Assembly (NCBI GenBank): GCA_022539475.1
Contig: VCMS01000183.1
Span: 62,001-126,000 of the forward strand
Length of the DNA stretch: 64,000 nt
Source of the DNA: Gracilaria domingensis
Lineage: Eukaryota > Rhodophyta > Florideophyceae > Gracilariales > Gracilariaceae
Direction: 5' to 3'
Shown here: positions 44,438 through 56,390 of the stretch, one piece after another
How the letters are laid out: every line of letters starts with the position of its first letter
Position numbering within the stretch: position 1 is the stretch's first letter
Notes under the pieces: generated by a model
What the model was told of the DNA's origin: nothing
Seen by the model: only the letters and a program-made list of their open reading frames with translations
Databases searched by the model: none
Position numbers and translations under genes: made by a program

Positions 44438-44869
44438 CTAAAGGCAGGAAGAACGGTTGTGACCTAGGCAGTAGATTATTGCCTTGAAGGCTTTGTGAAC
44501 CAGACGGAGAGCCAGCGCTCGAGAAGGAGACGTCAGCGTCATGAAGGATAGATCCAACCCCACACTGATACCACGAACGAAATGATCCGGTAGTTCGCCA
44601 AGGTTTGCTTTCAACTCTGCCAGACTGGTTTCCGGCTTAAGCAGAAAGTCATGTAAAGCGTCTTCGAACGCTAGCAGCTAGGCCTCGACACGCACTTTGG
44701 CCGACTCCTCGTCCTCGTCCGCCAGTGCCGCAAGTTCCTCTTCTTTGATGATATCAGCCGTAACCTCTCTGGATTCAGACTCTATTACAAAAGTCGACCT
44801 CGCATTCGGAACGTCCGAATCATTCGTATCGTCATCTGTCACGGTTGTTAAAATATCTTTGGCGGACAT
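44438..44869 (-). CDS. hypothetical acidic protein, one in-frame stop
   Basis: A 144-codon minus frame from ATG 44869. The first 63 codons are acidic (MSAKDILTTVTDDDTNDSD, then IIKEEELAALADEDEESAKV). After a TAG (44678-44680) the same frame goes on with protein-like helical sequence: LLAFEDALHDFLLKPETSLA, GLDLSFMTLTSPSRALALRL. A TATA-like TATATATTTAG lies about 90 bases upstream (44953-44963). Nothing matches a known family. It may be the start of an unrecognised element's gene or a host gene with a nonsense mutation. Confidence 0.35.
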
Positions 44870-45780
44870 TATAAGACTGAATGTGAGAAAGTTCGAACAA
44901 CAGTTGTGTATCTGTAAGGCAACAAGGAGAAGTGATGATATCGGTACCCTCTAAATATATAAGGAGATGAGAACGAGTCAAGATGCCGCGAGGACAATAG
45001 TCAACCAAAAATTAAAATAATGCAACATTAGGACCGAACATCATAGCATTATATGGAACACGAATATGACCTGGGAAATTAGTCCAAGACCTAAGTAGCC
45101 AGATAGGACCCGACTAACCACCGACCTACATAACGAAGAGCGGTACGCTGACATCACTACCTACTTTGGATGTTGAGCCGCACAAGGGTATTTATGACTA
45201 GAGGGTGAACAAATTACAACTTAAGGTATACGAACTACAAGAATTATAGATATAAACCCCCCAAGTTCGCGGCTTCGCAGCCAACTGAACTAGGGTAGAC
45301 CACTTCCTCCCTCATGACGACCCCCCAACCCTCTCTCATCCCTCTCCATCTCCGTTGTCGACCCTCTCCTTTGGCATCCCCACTCCCCTTTAGCACGGTC
45401 TGTGCTTCTCTGCCATCAACCTACCCCCCCTCCCCCTTTCGTTCCCTCTACGGGCGGCTCGGTCTACCGCCTTTCTCTCTGAAGTTGTAGTGTGTGGCCC
45501 TTCGTTGGGCTCGTGTGCACAATGCGACGAATTTAAGCGTACTGACGCCCTTGTTCTACCCACGAACTTGAGACGTCCGGTGCGTCTACCAGCTACTTGG
45601 CCTACATCTCTGTCGTCGGTTGTTGGTTGCGATGTGAATATTGAGACAGGCCGTGTTGCTCCAGTTTTGTTGTTCGGCCATTGCGTTTATCGCCGAGCTA
45701 CCGTATTATCTTTCGCCGTTTAGGCTGGTAATCTCGGTCATTTCTTCTGTTGCTCTCCTTGGGTTTCTCACCACCCTCGC
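44870..45780. other. intergenic, with a pyrimidine-rich stretch
   Basis: 45300-45480 is C/T-rich on the plus strand (runs such as CTACCCCCCCTCCCCC). No gene. Part of it may be the decayed LTR of the adjacent copia relative, but I found no second copy. Confidence 0.4.
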
Positions 45781-48700
45781 CGTTCCGTTTGGTTACAAAA
45801 GATGGCGTCCACAATCCTGTTCGTTTTCATCAATCGCCATAGAGTATGTGCTAATCAGTTACAAGCCTTTGTCAGAGGGTCAGTGATTGTATAGATACTC
45901 GGTATCTATGCGAGGATGTGTAGTTCTCCTTTTTAATGGCTCTCCCGTAGAGCATGAACATCAATTGGAAGCCTCTTCGAAAGAGTAGATGCATGCTTTG
46001 TAACAACGTTGCACAGCGTTCGAGAATCAATGAACCAGTTTATTTCCACCTTCCTTCTCAGTATCTCCGATAACATCTTCTGCGCTACGGATGCGTTGTC
46101 AAAACCGTACATTAAGGCATGTATTTCGCGGCCATAACTGATAATGTTACTCTTCGACATCGTAAGCTTCCATAATGGATGATGTTTGCATTGCCGTGCT
46201 TATTGGCTGGCAAAAGTACAAATCCTAGCTCGGATTTGAGGTTGGTAGTATTCGCAAATGAGACATCCGTGAACAAAACCATTCGTGCTGTGTCAAGATC
46301 GATAGGGACAAAGCGGAGCCCAATTTCCCAGGTGTCATTGCGGTGTTTCACAACGACATTCAGGAGTTTCATCTGTCTCTCCGTAGATCCTTAACTACCA
46401 GTAGCGAGGCGCTGAACCGCAGCCCATATCTCTGGGCGTACGCAGTTGCCAATATACTGAGCGTGAGCTCTCACGCTCTTGAACTCATCAGGTGTACGCA
46501 CGTGTGCCAAGGCTTTCAACTTTTCAGATTGTGTCATTGTAAAGGATCCATCCACGGCTCTGTTGATATTGCACCCGTTAAAACAACCCTATATCCCATT
46601 GAGTAAATTCTTACGTGGTTTCGACTTGAACTTGATGGCTGTACTGTTCTCGGCATCCGAAAATGCGGCTGATCCATATCCAAAAGGGTTATCAACTTGC
46701 AACGCAGTGATTGCATCTACACGAGAGCTATTTCGTCGCACCAGTACACACGGATCTACAGATGTCGCCTGCATTCCAAGAGCCTCTCGGTGGTGCTTCT
46801 AGTACGTAAGAAATAATTGAAGACCGCTTTCTAATATACCGTACAAGGCCTTTAAAGCCAAAAGGATCTCGTCATCCTTCAGATCCAACTCTTTTGGTGA
46901 GCGTAGGTACACTCGACGTTCAAGAGATTATTCAGGTTGGACTCAGGCTTGGGATATATCACGTAGATATGGCGTGTAGTGTGGAAAATAAGCGGCAAGA
47001 GCTACAATTAGTCGTTGACCTAGACAGCTAAGAGTTGGAGCTTTCGTAGAAATCGACGACGCTTGAAAATACCAGTAGTTTTAGGCGACAAGCCGAGACT
47101 TCCGGATTTCCTTTCCATCAACAGTCTTAAAGGCATCGATGAAGCGTGTGCCATAGATTCGGTGTCCTGTAGGGACGGTACATTTCTTCACCACTTTGAA
47201 CGTCCCATTGCGTAGAAGCCCTGCTAGTTCGTCCTTGCGAACCTCGCGAAAAAAATCAATCGATTCCTTGTCGGCAATGACAATCTTGGTTGAGCGGAAC
47301 ATTTCTGTGCATGCTTTGTTACTCATCGCAACTGCGGATGTATCATTTCCGCCTTCAGCAGAGTCAGCAGTATCGGATGCAAAAGGCGAAGATTTGGTTG
47401 CATTGGAGGAGCCAGGACCAGGCTTTTGGAGTGCGGACCGAACTACAGGTTTAACAACAGTAGAACGAAAGATCTTGCGACCCCGTGGAAGTTGCACCAC
47501 GACACTTTCGCCTTCAATATGAATAAATTGTAATGGGCCCTCCCATTGCTTACTACTATCTCGGTAGACGAGAACCAGAGTTCCTGCTCGGAGCTTTCGA
47601 AGTTCATAACTGGCTTCGATCGCCTTCGGTCTATGGTCGTGCTTAAGGGCAAATGCTAGTCTTCGCGCCGCTTGCTCCCTCTGAACTGCCTTGCGTGCTT
47701 CATCCATGGCTCGAGCTCGCTGTAGTTGGATTTCGGAACACACCTTCTTTGCCGGACTTGCAAGAGCCCGGAAAACCAACAACGTACGACAGAGACCAAT
47801 TGTATCATTCATAATCTTCACTGCCATCTGCAGGCATTCTTCATTGCTTTCGGATCTGGGCATGGAGTCTCGAGTTTTGCTATATGCGATGCGGAGCGGT
47901 GCGTGGTAGCGCTGTACATGCGACATAGTTGAAGGTGATTCGATGGGTGCCTCCACTAAAGTTACACCATCAGCGATAGCGCTGGATTCGAGCTCAGCGG
48001 ATACGAAATTGGACCCTTGGTCAACGTGCGAAAAGTACGGAATCCCCAGGTACACACGGCTCCAACACTTGAGTATGGTCTTCCACACATGCTGGGAGGA
48101 CATGTTTCTTAAAAATGGGCTGCACTGAATTCGTGGCTTCATCAACAGGATGAAAAACCGGTTTGCTGTTGATGTACATCACATCTACTGCAACAATATG
48201 ATTGAAACGTAAGTCATCCGTTACAATCGTAACCTTGAATCGGCGCGGTTTTGCAGAGTGTCGAATGCAGATCTCGCATTCCCGGACGATATCTTCTAGC
48301 AACTTGCATGCAGTGGGTTCCATTTCGTCCCGGTTTGGCCGCTTCAGCAAATTGTAGACGGCTTGCACAGAAGATTGGCCGAATACGCGGTGCAGTTTGC
48401 GAATCTCGGACTGGGTGTTCATGGAGTAACTGATGTCGCTTGGACTCCAGCGATAAATCAGGAAATAGTTCTCTAGTGCAAGCTTGTGTTCGGCGTCCTT
48501 AAACGTCACTACTGCGTCTTGAATGCTAATATCCAGTCCGTTTTCCAGCATGTCCTTCATGCTCAGCAACGTGGGCATATTGTCCTTCATGATCCGTAAA
48601 TTAATGTTCCAATCGAAGATGATTTTTTATTGGAGCATGCGGGAACGAGAGGCATTTGCTTGCCATGTATCCAGATTGGATTTGGAACTTGATGTACGTG

Positions 48701-49056
48701 TTACAGATAAAGGGTGGGTGCCTCTAGTTTCTGCGTAAGTGGCACTCATCACTTGCAATCTGACTTGGCACATTGGAAGCTTTAGGGGCAGTCTCTTTGC
48801 GATATCTTGCTCGCTTAAATACGCCGACGTCTCCCTCCTTCTGAAGCCTGTGGCGGAACTACCAACTATTTTATCGCCTTACAGTACAGTGGGCAACATG
48901 GAAGTTCTTCTTTTCACTCCCCCCCCACTACCCAAGGTTCAAATTTGAATCTATGCCAGGGTCTAGTAATGACTCGTTTTCCTATAGCGTCATATCTTGT
49001 CAGGCAACGGACACGATCGCGACCAGAAGTAGCCGCTTTGGGAAAACCTATATAAA

Positions 49057-49096
49057 GGAGCGTTTTAAGAACAAAAGTTACTTATCGCATTTTCAC
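49057..49096. repeat. left terminal inverted repeat of the nested DNA transposon
   Basis: GGAGCGTTTTAAGAACAAAA and 20 further bases match the complement of 51425-51464 with three mismatches. Confidence 0.8.
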
Positions 49097-49694
49097 AGCA
49101 ATGTGAGTTACGCACACTGCTGGAAAGCTACGTTTCTTGTGATTCTATTGGATAGAACTTTAGATTATACGGACATACAGCGCACAAACTAGACAAGAAA
49201 CAGTGACCACAGGTCTCAAGACCGAAAATATGCAAAAACGTCTTGTTCTTTAGGTAAATCCAAAACAATCTCCGCTCCCTTAGATAAAGCTCCGCAATTC
49301 TTGTGATGGATTTCCAGTCTCTCCCAGAACACACCGATCCTGCCCTATTGACCGTTTCATCAACTCTCAATACTGAACAGGCAATAACCGCGTTTGACTA
49401 CGATGAAGAGCTTGATGCGACACACTTGATTTAAAAGGCGCTTAACAGACACAATGATACGATTGCTAGAGCTACATCGACCACAGCGGCTAGCAACTCC
49501 CTCACTGCCTTAGAAGAGATAACCCCACTTTCCACATCTGTTTTAAATGAAGCACATGCGCATTTCGACAAACACATCTGCAATCACGACAACTGCAAAC
49601 AAGTCGCGCATCGCCGCTTTGCTGAAGACTTTAAAAGAATGGACACTATCCTGCGCCTCTCGTTTCTTCGAGCAATGTTTCCTCTCCGCGGGAT

Positions 49695-51288
49695 ATGACA
49701 AATGATTTAGTACGAGCAGCGACAATTTCATCAAGGAAGCGCAAGCGAGGTTCGCATCAAATTGTAACACCTAGAACGCAAACTGTGTTTGCCTTGTTAG
49801 GCAACCGAATTTGTGTAAACGCCTTTGCCGCAGTGACGCAACTCTGTCCTGTCACTTTACGTCGCCATGCAGATGAAACTAGCAACCGCAGCCGTCCGTC
49901 TCTCTACAACTCAAGGAAATCTGAAAACCGAAATGGGAAGTACGGCATTCAGCGAATGGTGGTAACCGCATTCTTGGTCTCCGTGGCCAGTGACTTTGGT
50001 ATGGAGTGTCCAAGAGGCCGAGGGTCGTGCGACGAATCACCAATACGGATACTTCCCTCCCATTTTACAAAGCAAAAACTGCATGTGCAATACAAAGAAG
50101 TATGGAATGAACTTTGTGATGCCGCAGTAGAGCAGGTTCAACGTTTTAAGAAGCCCCCTGGTCCGGTTTCCTTCAGTGTTTTTGAACGCTATTGGTCGTC
50201 AGATATGCCTCTTCTTCGTATCGCTATGACAGGTTCTGACTTCTGGGATACCTGCACGAAGTTAAGGAACACAATCTCTTCTTTCGAAGCCGAATACATC
50301 CAGCGGCAAGCCGCAGAAGCATTTCTCGAGCGACACCTGGGGGAGCCCAACAGAATTTCGTCTGTATCGACTGCTGCATGAAGCAACACCAAGTAGCGAC
50401 AAAATCGAACAGCGCCATTTGGTGTTTGACTATGCTGAAAAAGTGCTGCTGCCCAAGCTACAAAAGCAACCTGGGCAGCTGCACTTTATAACGGGTCTTA
50501 AGTTTGACATCTTTCGCGTAGCATGTAGTAATGATTGTATGACAGATGTTTATGGACTTGTGGAGGGTCATTGGCCGAATGAGAAGACAGCGAATACTGT
50601 TTTGTCGATGCTTTATCACTCGATATCGAACCGCTCTTCACTCAGAGAAGACGGATTATATGGCAAGAGACTATTACTTCATGCTGACAATTTTAGTGGG
50701 CAGAACAAGAATCGTTTCATGCTATTTCATTTAGTGTGGAGAACCTTATTGGGCTTGCAAGAGGAGGTCACTCTTCATTTTCTTGTGGCTGGTCACACAA
50801 AGAACGTTTGAGAAGGCTGCTTTGGTCATGTGAAGAGAAAATTAGTTCGTGCTTATGTGACTACTTCCAAGCAGATGATGCAGGTTTTTAAGGAAAGTTC
50901 GAAGGCAAACAATTGCATCGCAGGAAGTTCTGTGGTATGAACATATTGGAAGCGTTTGCTGTCACAGTATTTTTTTGTTCCATCTGCAATGCGTTTTTCC
51001 AAGTATGACGTCTTTACAGCCAAGCGCAGCACACCGGGCTTCCTTCATATGAAGCTTTTAAGTAATAGCCAGTCAACAGTTTCCTATTGTCTGCTGCAAA
51101 CAAACGCTACAACGCCAACTTTGAACGATTTGAACGATGTTTCGTATAGGGACCCACTGCCAACTCTATCGCTTGTTCCGTCAAAGCATCATGGTACAAG
51201 AATGAACTATCTGAAAGTGAACATTTTGGATCGGTACTACGCTGGAAATACGGTTCTTGAAGCCGAGTTCCTCGCAAATGGCACCTAA
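49695..51288 (+). pseudogene. DUF7869-like DDE transposase, frameshifted
   Basis: Successive plus-strand pieces give SFSVFERYWSSDMPLLRI, a zinc-ligand-like DTCTKLRN (about 50250), VYGLVEGHWPNEKTANTVLS, LLHADNFSGQNKNRFMLF (about 50668-50725) with the Asp and Asn of a DDE-type core, and FLVAGHTKNV followed by EGCFGHVKRKL. The pattern HADN.SGQNKN...GHTKN...FG..KR is that of transposase-like proteins gathered as DUF7869. A TGA at 50809-50811 falls where relatives usually have Cys; there is a frameshift near 50375 and further decay before the last piece (50956-51288). The N-terminal part is basic (RKRKRGSH), a possible DNA-binding or nuclear localisation region. Confidence 0.6.
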
Positions 51289-51424
51289 TGGCTGTATCTT
51301 TTGTTGTGGTTTATCAATCTTGTTCATTCAAAGACCAAACAAAATCGCTTTCTTTACTGAACAAGGAAGATGTTGATTGTTTTTGGGGTTTTTTTTGAAT
51401 GTTTTTGATCGTATCTCGGTTTCA

Positions 51425-51464
51425 GTGAAAAGACGATAAGTAACTTTTGTTCTTGAAACGCTCC
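51425..51464. repeat. right terminal inverted repeat of the nested DNA transposon
   Basis: Complement of 49057-49096, three mismatches in 40. Confidence 0.8.
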
Positions 51465-53930
51465 CATATTAGCTCTTCGGTTCGAGGTTCGGTTTCTCAC
51501 TTCGACGAAAGAAAGTATCTGCCTCAAGAGCAGACATAACACAAATGGGCAACGCACCGCCCGGCTCTGATAAACACACATCCTTGTTCTACGTTCTGGC
51601 GATGTGGACGGAGCGGAATAACTTCAAGTACCAAATCGAGGTGATGAAAAGGTATTGGGACCACAGCTGTGCCTCCTTTCCCGAACACAGAACGGCTAGT
51701 AAACGTGTTACGGCTCATTGGGACATTGAACTCTTCGCAATAAGCACGATATTGCGCATAAGAAATAACGGAAGATTCTTTCGCACACGTGTAAACGAGA
51801 AGGCCTTTGAATTTTGTGCTTTCTCCCATTTCAAGTGCCGAGAACATGGCTTTCACTTCTGTTTGCAGGTCTATTGCAAATTTTCGACCGTGAACAAAAG
51901 ATGAGTTGGCGATAAAAGTTTCAGCACGCTTTTGCACCGCAGTGCTGTCTACTACGACATACTCATGATTCTAATTCCATTCAACAACGTTCTCTTCCTC
52001 GTCTGAAAACTGTACATCAAAAGTAAGGTCTTCTGGTACATCTGTCGAAGCGTCAAGTTGTTCAGAGATGAAGGCTACATCCTCGATGCTCACCATCGCA
52101 GATGGGTGTGAGTTGCGAAGACATTTGATAGCAGCGCGAACTTCTTCCGGTGAAGGACGGCTACGCGCCTTTTGATTTTGTCCACACACGTAGCAAACCT
52201 TGACGCCCTTGATTCACTTAGATGACAGATTTTGAGTCGCCCGAAAACGCCGATGCGGAGGTCGAAATCCAAATGACTTTTGTGTTTCACCTCAATACCG
52301 TCTGACAAGGCTGTACATAGCAGCATCGTCGCCAATGTCCTCAGAAACGTAAGAATTCGCCGACTTCGATTGGTGAGAAAAGAAAGTAGAGATTCTGTTG
52401 ACTGCCTCCTGTGCCGTTTTCGGAACGCGTGCCCTGAGAGACTGTTGGATACGATTCACATCACATGCTATCATCAGCTGATCGCGAAGTAGAGAATTGT
52501 GCTGATGGTTTTCAGGGAGCTGCTTCTGAAGAGCTGACAGCTTGAAGGAAGGAAAATGAGCGAAACACTTGTGCTTCCACTTTTATCGGGTTCTTTCTTT
52601 ATCGCCTCAGCGAAAGCTTCATTGTCTGCCATTATCAAAGGACACGATTACGCTGCTCGTCGCTGGTGTAGAAGTCCATTATCTTCCGACGAGCGTCATC
52701 AAACGTGTCTTCACTGCTGTACACTCGTGTGTAGAACGATAGCGCTTCTTCCTTCAACATGACTGGTAGTGCTTCTGCCTTCTCTTCGTCCGTGAGAGAA
52801 CAAACTGGCGAAAATGTCTCATAAAGTAGAAAGGCGGAAGGTAAATCTTCATCGAATCGCCCACTAAACTTTTCTCTGCCTTGGTAGTTCTTCATCAAAC
52901 CACTTACTCTAAGAGATTTCCCATTTCTGCTGCTGCCGTAAGCCTGAGAGTGATTCCCTACGAGTTTGGAAGCATTAGGAACGGACCTGTTGTTCTAGTC
53001 TCGAGAAAACTTACTGCCAAATTGAAGTGTAGGTGAAATATTCTAGGCTTGAGCATCAATAGCATCATTGCCATGAGGTGTTTCCAGACGTTCGGAACGT
53101 GGTTCTTCGACATTGCCGTTTTTCGTGCCTGCAACTGGGTTCGGACGAGTTTCAATAACCTGCTGACCGGCAATGGTATCGTCATTCGTGGCCAAAACGT
53201 TCTGTACCGCAACGTTCTGTGGAGAACTTTCCATCTGACGACCCTTGCATTCCCCTCCAGACGATTGCAGTTGGCTTCCTAGGCTGTTAACCTATGTGGC
53301 CGGTATAAATTTGTCTTGAAGCAAGCACTCGATTAAAGAAAGTGATCTTGGAAAAAATCGTCTTCGAGTGAAATGCACACCCCGTGAGAGCAAAAACGTA
53401 ACCCAGCGTTGCGCAAGTTGCCTGGGTATGGCTTCAATTGTGTGAGTAAGAGAGGTTGCTCTGTATTCAATTCAAAGTGCCTCCCCAGAAACATTTGAAG
53501 ACCTGAGGCCTTCAAGCATTTCATTGCAGTACGTTTCGATAGTCTTCAGGTACTGAGCATGTTCTTCGGGAGATGCGTTTGGAGCTAGCGTATCTGGATC
53601 ATCAGCTTTTTATTGCACTACAGAGGTACTTCTTCCTTGCGCATCCTACAGCATGGCATCCGCAACGTTCGATCCGGAACGTTCTGTGCGAAGAACTTCA
53701 AAGAAGTTCTGATTATTGCCCGATCTTGTCTAGTTATATTTGTCTGGCAAATGACAACGCGACCAGTGACAGTTATAACTATCAAACGGCGGCTGGTTCG
53801 AACCACTGGCGAAAGGATTGCGGTAGTCGGGATGCGACGCTGGAACCAGTGCGTACAAGCAATCGCGTGCTGTCTACAGCAGGCACAAAGCGCGTACGTA
53901 CGACGAAAGAAGACAAAAGGTCTGTAGAGT

Positions 53931-54147
53931 ATAGTTGAAACAATAATGACGATAGTTTTCGTCTTTACTCAGTGTAGAATACTGAAATATCTTATAGAGA
54001 GGTTTCACAAGCCACAATGGCATTGTCGTTGCTCTGTGAACTATGAGTAGATATACAGATTCAGATCCATGGTTGACTACAGCTTCTTGACGTTATGTGA
54101 CGCTGACCGGATCAACACAAGTAAACCTCCACGTTATACTGTAATCA
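53931..54147. other. short spacer, nothing recognised
   Basis: No gene or repeat seen. Confidence 0.4.
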
Positions 54148-55020
54148 TTATCTGTGCTTTAGAAGTACAGAGCGCTGCGTCGTCCCAAAGATTATAGATA
54201 TCGCCCATATATTGTGGACATCATTCACACTTAAAGCTGCCATAATATTGAGTAAATGCTTACGTTCTTCCATGGCCTGCTTTCTTTCTTCTCTTTCTAA
54301 CACAAAACGCTCTTCGTCTAGATCTATTCTCCTTTCTGTTTCCAATTTCAATGCTTCATGACGTTCAAATTCTCTAGCTGCTCTGGTTTGTTCTAGTTCA
54401 AGTCTCTCCCGCTCCAATGTAAAGCGCTGTTTCTCTCTCTTATCTTTTTCCACCGATTGTTCCATAATCACTTTGGTTAAAGCTTCATCTGATTGTGGCC
54501 GTTCACTTTGGCCCGACTTTTTCGAACTCGGCTGCGACGCAATACTCTGATTTTCATAATTGCGTTTTAACTGAGAGCTACCGTGCAACGCCTTTTCCTG
54601 ATCATTTATACTGCTTCGATAAGCCTCAAGTTTTTGGTTTCTAGCTCTGCTTCTTCTCTGCGTACAGTCTCAGCCTTTTAATCTATTTCCAGGATTAAAT
54701 CATCAAGCAGATTTTCTCTTTCGACATATACCTGAGCAATGCCGCTTGCTTCTTCATTGACCTTGTTCTGCTCTCTTCTTGCGCTAATGAACCTTTTGTA
54801 TCTGTCGATTAAAGTTTTTCTACTTGGTTTGCGCATAAATCTGAACACGGTTCCAGGAATGAGTTTCAAAAAGGTGGAAAAAACTTTGTCGAACAATGCC
54901 TCTGTTCGTCACCACTTTGGTATGTGAGCATCAGCCTCTCGAACAAAACGAATTAGAAACAAATCGTACATGTCTGAGAACCCGAATCGTTTCAATTTAG
55001 CAGTTTGAGGCGTAGACGAC
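54148..55020 (-). pseudogene. SANT/Myb-like DNA-binding protein with coiled-coil tail
   Basis: The minus strand reads MYDLFLIRFVREADAHIPKW, a TGA at 54909-54911, then KVFSTFLKLIPG, SRKTLIDRYKRFISARR, SGIAQVYVERENLLDDLILE: the layout of SANT/Myb-like proteins that accompany Harbinger transposases (a W-bearing helix, L.DRY, SG......LLDD). After a further frame change near 54650 comes a strongly charged coiled coil (TLERERLELEQTRAAREFER, EREERKQAMEERKHLL; about 54480-54240). In such systems this protein guides the transposase to DNA. It may be a remnant of a second Harbinger-type element or a domesticated host gene. Assignment is by pattern, not by a search. Confidence 0.5.
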
Positions 55021-55528
55021 CTAGAAACAGAAGATTCTTGGTCACAATCAGTTGCTACAGGCAACTGTTCCTACTTCGCAGTCGGTTTGTGGTCCTCGTC
55101 ACATGCTTAGAGCGTCATTCATGGCGACTACAAGGGTGTGGAGGAAAGCCCTCGCTCAAGTCGTTGTTGAAAGTCGAGACGAAGTTGAGCTCGTACAAAC
55201 CAGTGTTTGTACAAAAAATGGTATCGAAATCTCGTATACGGCGTATCCACGGAGCACATTTATACGCCCTGTGTTATCTGGCTAAGATAATTTTTGTACG
55301 ATATCTCTTGCATAAACCCTCTATTGGAAGAGCAGTATTTTGTTGTTGTTTCAGAAAGTACAACAATGTTCTTCCAAAAAATCGGTCTTTTTTTATAGAA
55401 AATATGAACCTTTGTAAGTTTACAGGTTGTTTCTGTCACACTTTGATATTCATCCAAACTTTTCGCTAAAAACGCCTGTAACTTGACCGTATGTTGAAAT
55501 TACTGTTTTCTTCCCAACGAACATTTTT

Positions 55529-55939
55529 CTGTTCGCGAACATGTTGCCATAAAAGTAGCTTTATTAGACAAAGTAGTTTCTTCCTAAAGACGCAAAGCAT
55601 ATAGTTCGAAAGCATGACAAACGCTGTCTAAACGTAGAGCTGAGCTACAGTTTTTGATTTATACGTAAGAAGTATTCGCCATTTCAAACGCTTAAAAACG
55701 CCGATATTCGCGAATATTCGCATGTTTGGCAGGCGAATATTGGTTTTCTTGTAAGCTACTGTCCTAGTTTTGACTACCTATGAACAAATTTATAGCTGCC
55801 TATTCCATAGAACAAAGAAGCTTAGCTATACTGCAGGTCGTCTAGTAAAATTCTGCAGTTCTATATTGTTGGTTCTTTAACTTCTGGGTTTTCGAACATT
55901 CGCGTATATTCGTAGTGGTCGCTAATGTTCGCGAACATT
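55529..55939. repeat. cluster of TTCGCGAA palindromes
   Basis: CTGTTCGCGAACATG at 55529-55543, ATATTCGCGAATAT (perfect) at 55704-55717, AACATTCGCGTATATTCG at about 55895-55912, and AATGTTCGCGAACATT (perfect 16-mer) at 55924-55939. Confidence 0.65.
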
Positions 55940-56361
55940 TCCAAGATATTCTTGCTTAATAGCAATGATTTTTGGGAACCTACAATATCTAATGTGACAC
56001 ACATCACGTGCTTGTAACCTTATGTGACAGCCTCCCGAGTAAATCTACAATTTCTTACATGCTGACTTGTGTCATTATTTCTTATTTATTTCAACGTACG
56101 TACATTTCCGCAAGCTCTAATGGATTTCATCTTTTATTTGCTAAAGACCAAGGATGAATTGCGTTCAATCTTTGTTATAGCAAAGCTCCTACTAAGAAAC
56201 GAGCAGAGCTAAATATGGGCTAATCTAGCACTTTTCTCATAGGAAAACATATTTTGAAGCAGCAAAAAGTTGTTTAGTACACCCTCAAATTTACAGCTTA
56301 TAATTGGACCCAGTCATTTTTCTTCACAAACAGTACCATTAGAGAATAAAAAAATTTAAAA

Positions 56362-56390
56362 AAACGCGCCTTGTCAAACGGCGCATTTTC
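56362..56390. repeat. palindromic dispersed module, copy C
   Basis: GCGCCTTGTCAAACGGCG in an ACGCGC...GCGCATT palindrome; shares upstream CACAAACAGTA with copy B and downstream ATTAGA.CAA with copy A. Confidence 0.55.

Larger units (their letters stand above)
49057..51464 (+). mobile_element. DNA transposon with 40-bp inverted repeats and DUF7869-like transposase
   Basis: The ends at 49057-49096 and 51425-51464 are inverted copies matching at 37 of 40 positions, starting GGAGCGTTTTAAGAAC. The 2.4-kb interior encodes a DDE-like transposase on the plus strand. It sits inside the older copia element, splitting protease from integrase. About 450 bp on the left and 160 bp on the right remain unexplained between it and recognisable copia sequence, so it may have come with, or followed, another insertion. 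No certain target duplication was found. Confidence 0.7.
45785..53930 (-). mobile_element. older Ty1/copia-type element, broken, with a nested DNA transposon
   Basis: Minus-strand parts run gag (about 53600-52100), knuckle region (about 52190), protease (about 51850), then after an interruption integrase (about 48590-47600), reverse transcriptase (about 47250-46600) and RNase H (about 46370-45790). Part by part it resembles the young element at 14.9-21.1 kb (for example SLLSMKDM...ENGL and HRVFG), so both belong to one lineage. No LTR pair is recognisable. It is broken in many places and clearly much older than its relative. About 3 kb of foreign DNA lies between protease and integrase (about 48605-51626), of which 2.4 kb is the DNA transposon described next. 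Confidence 0.8.
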
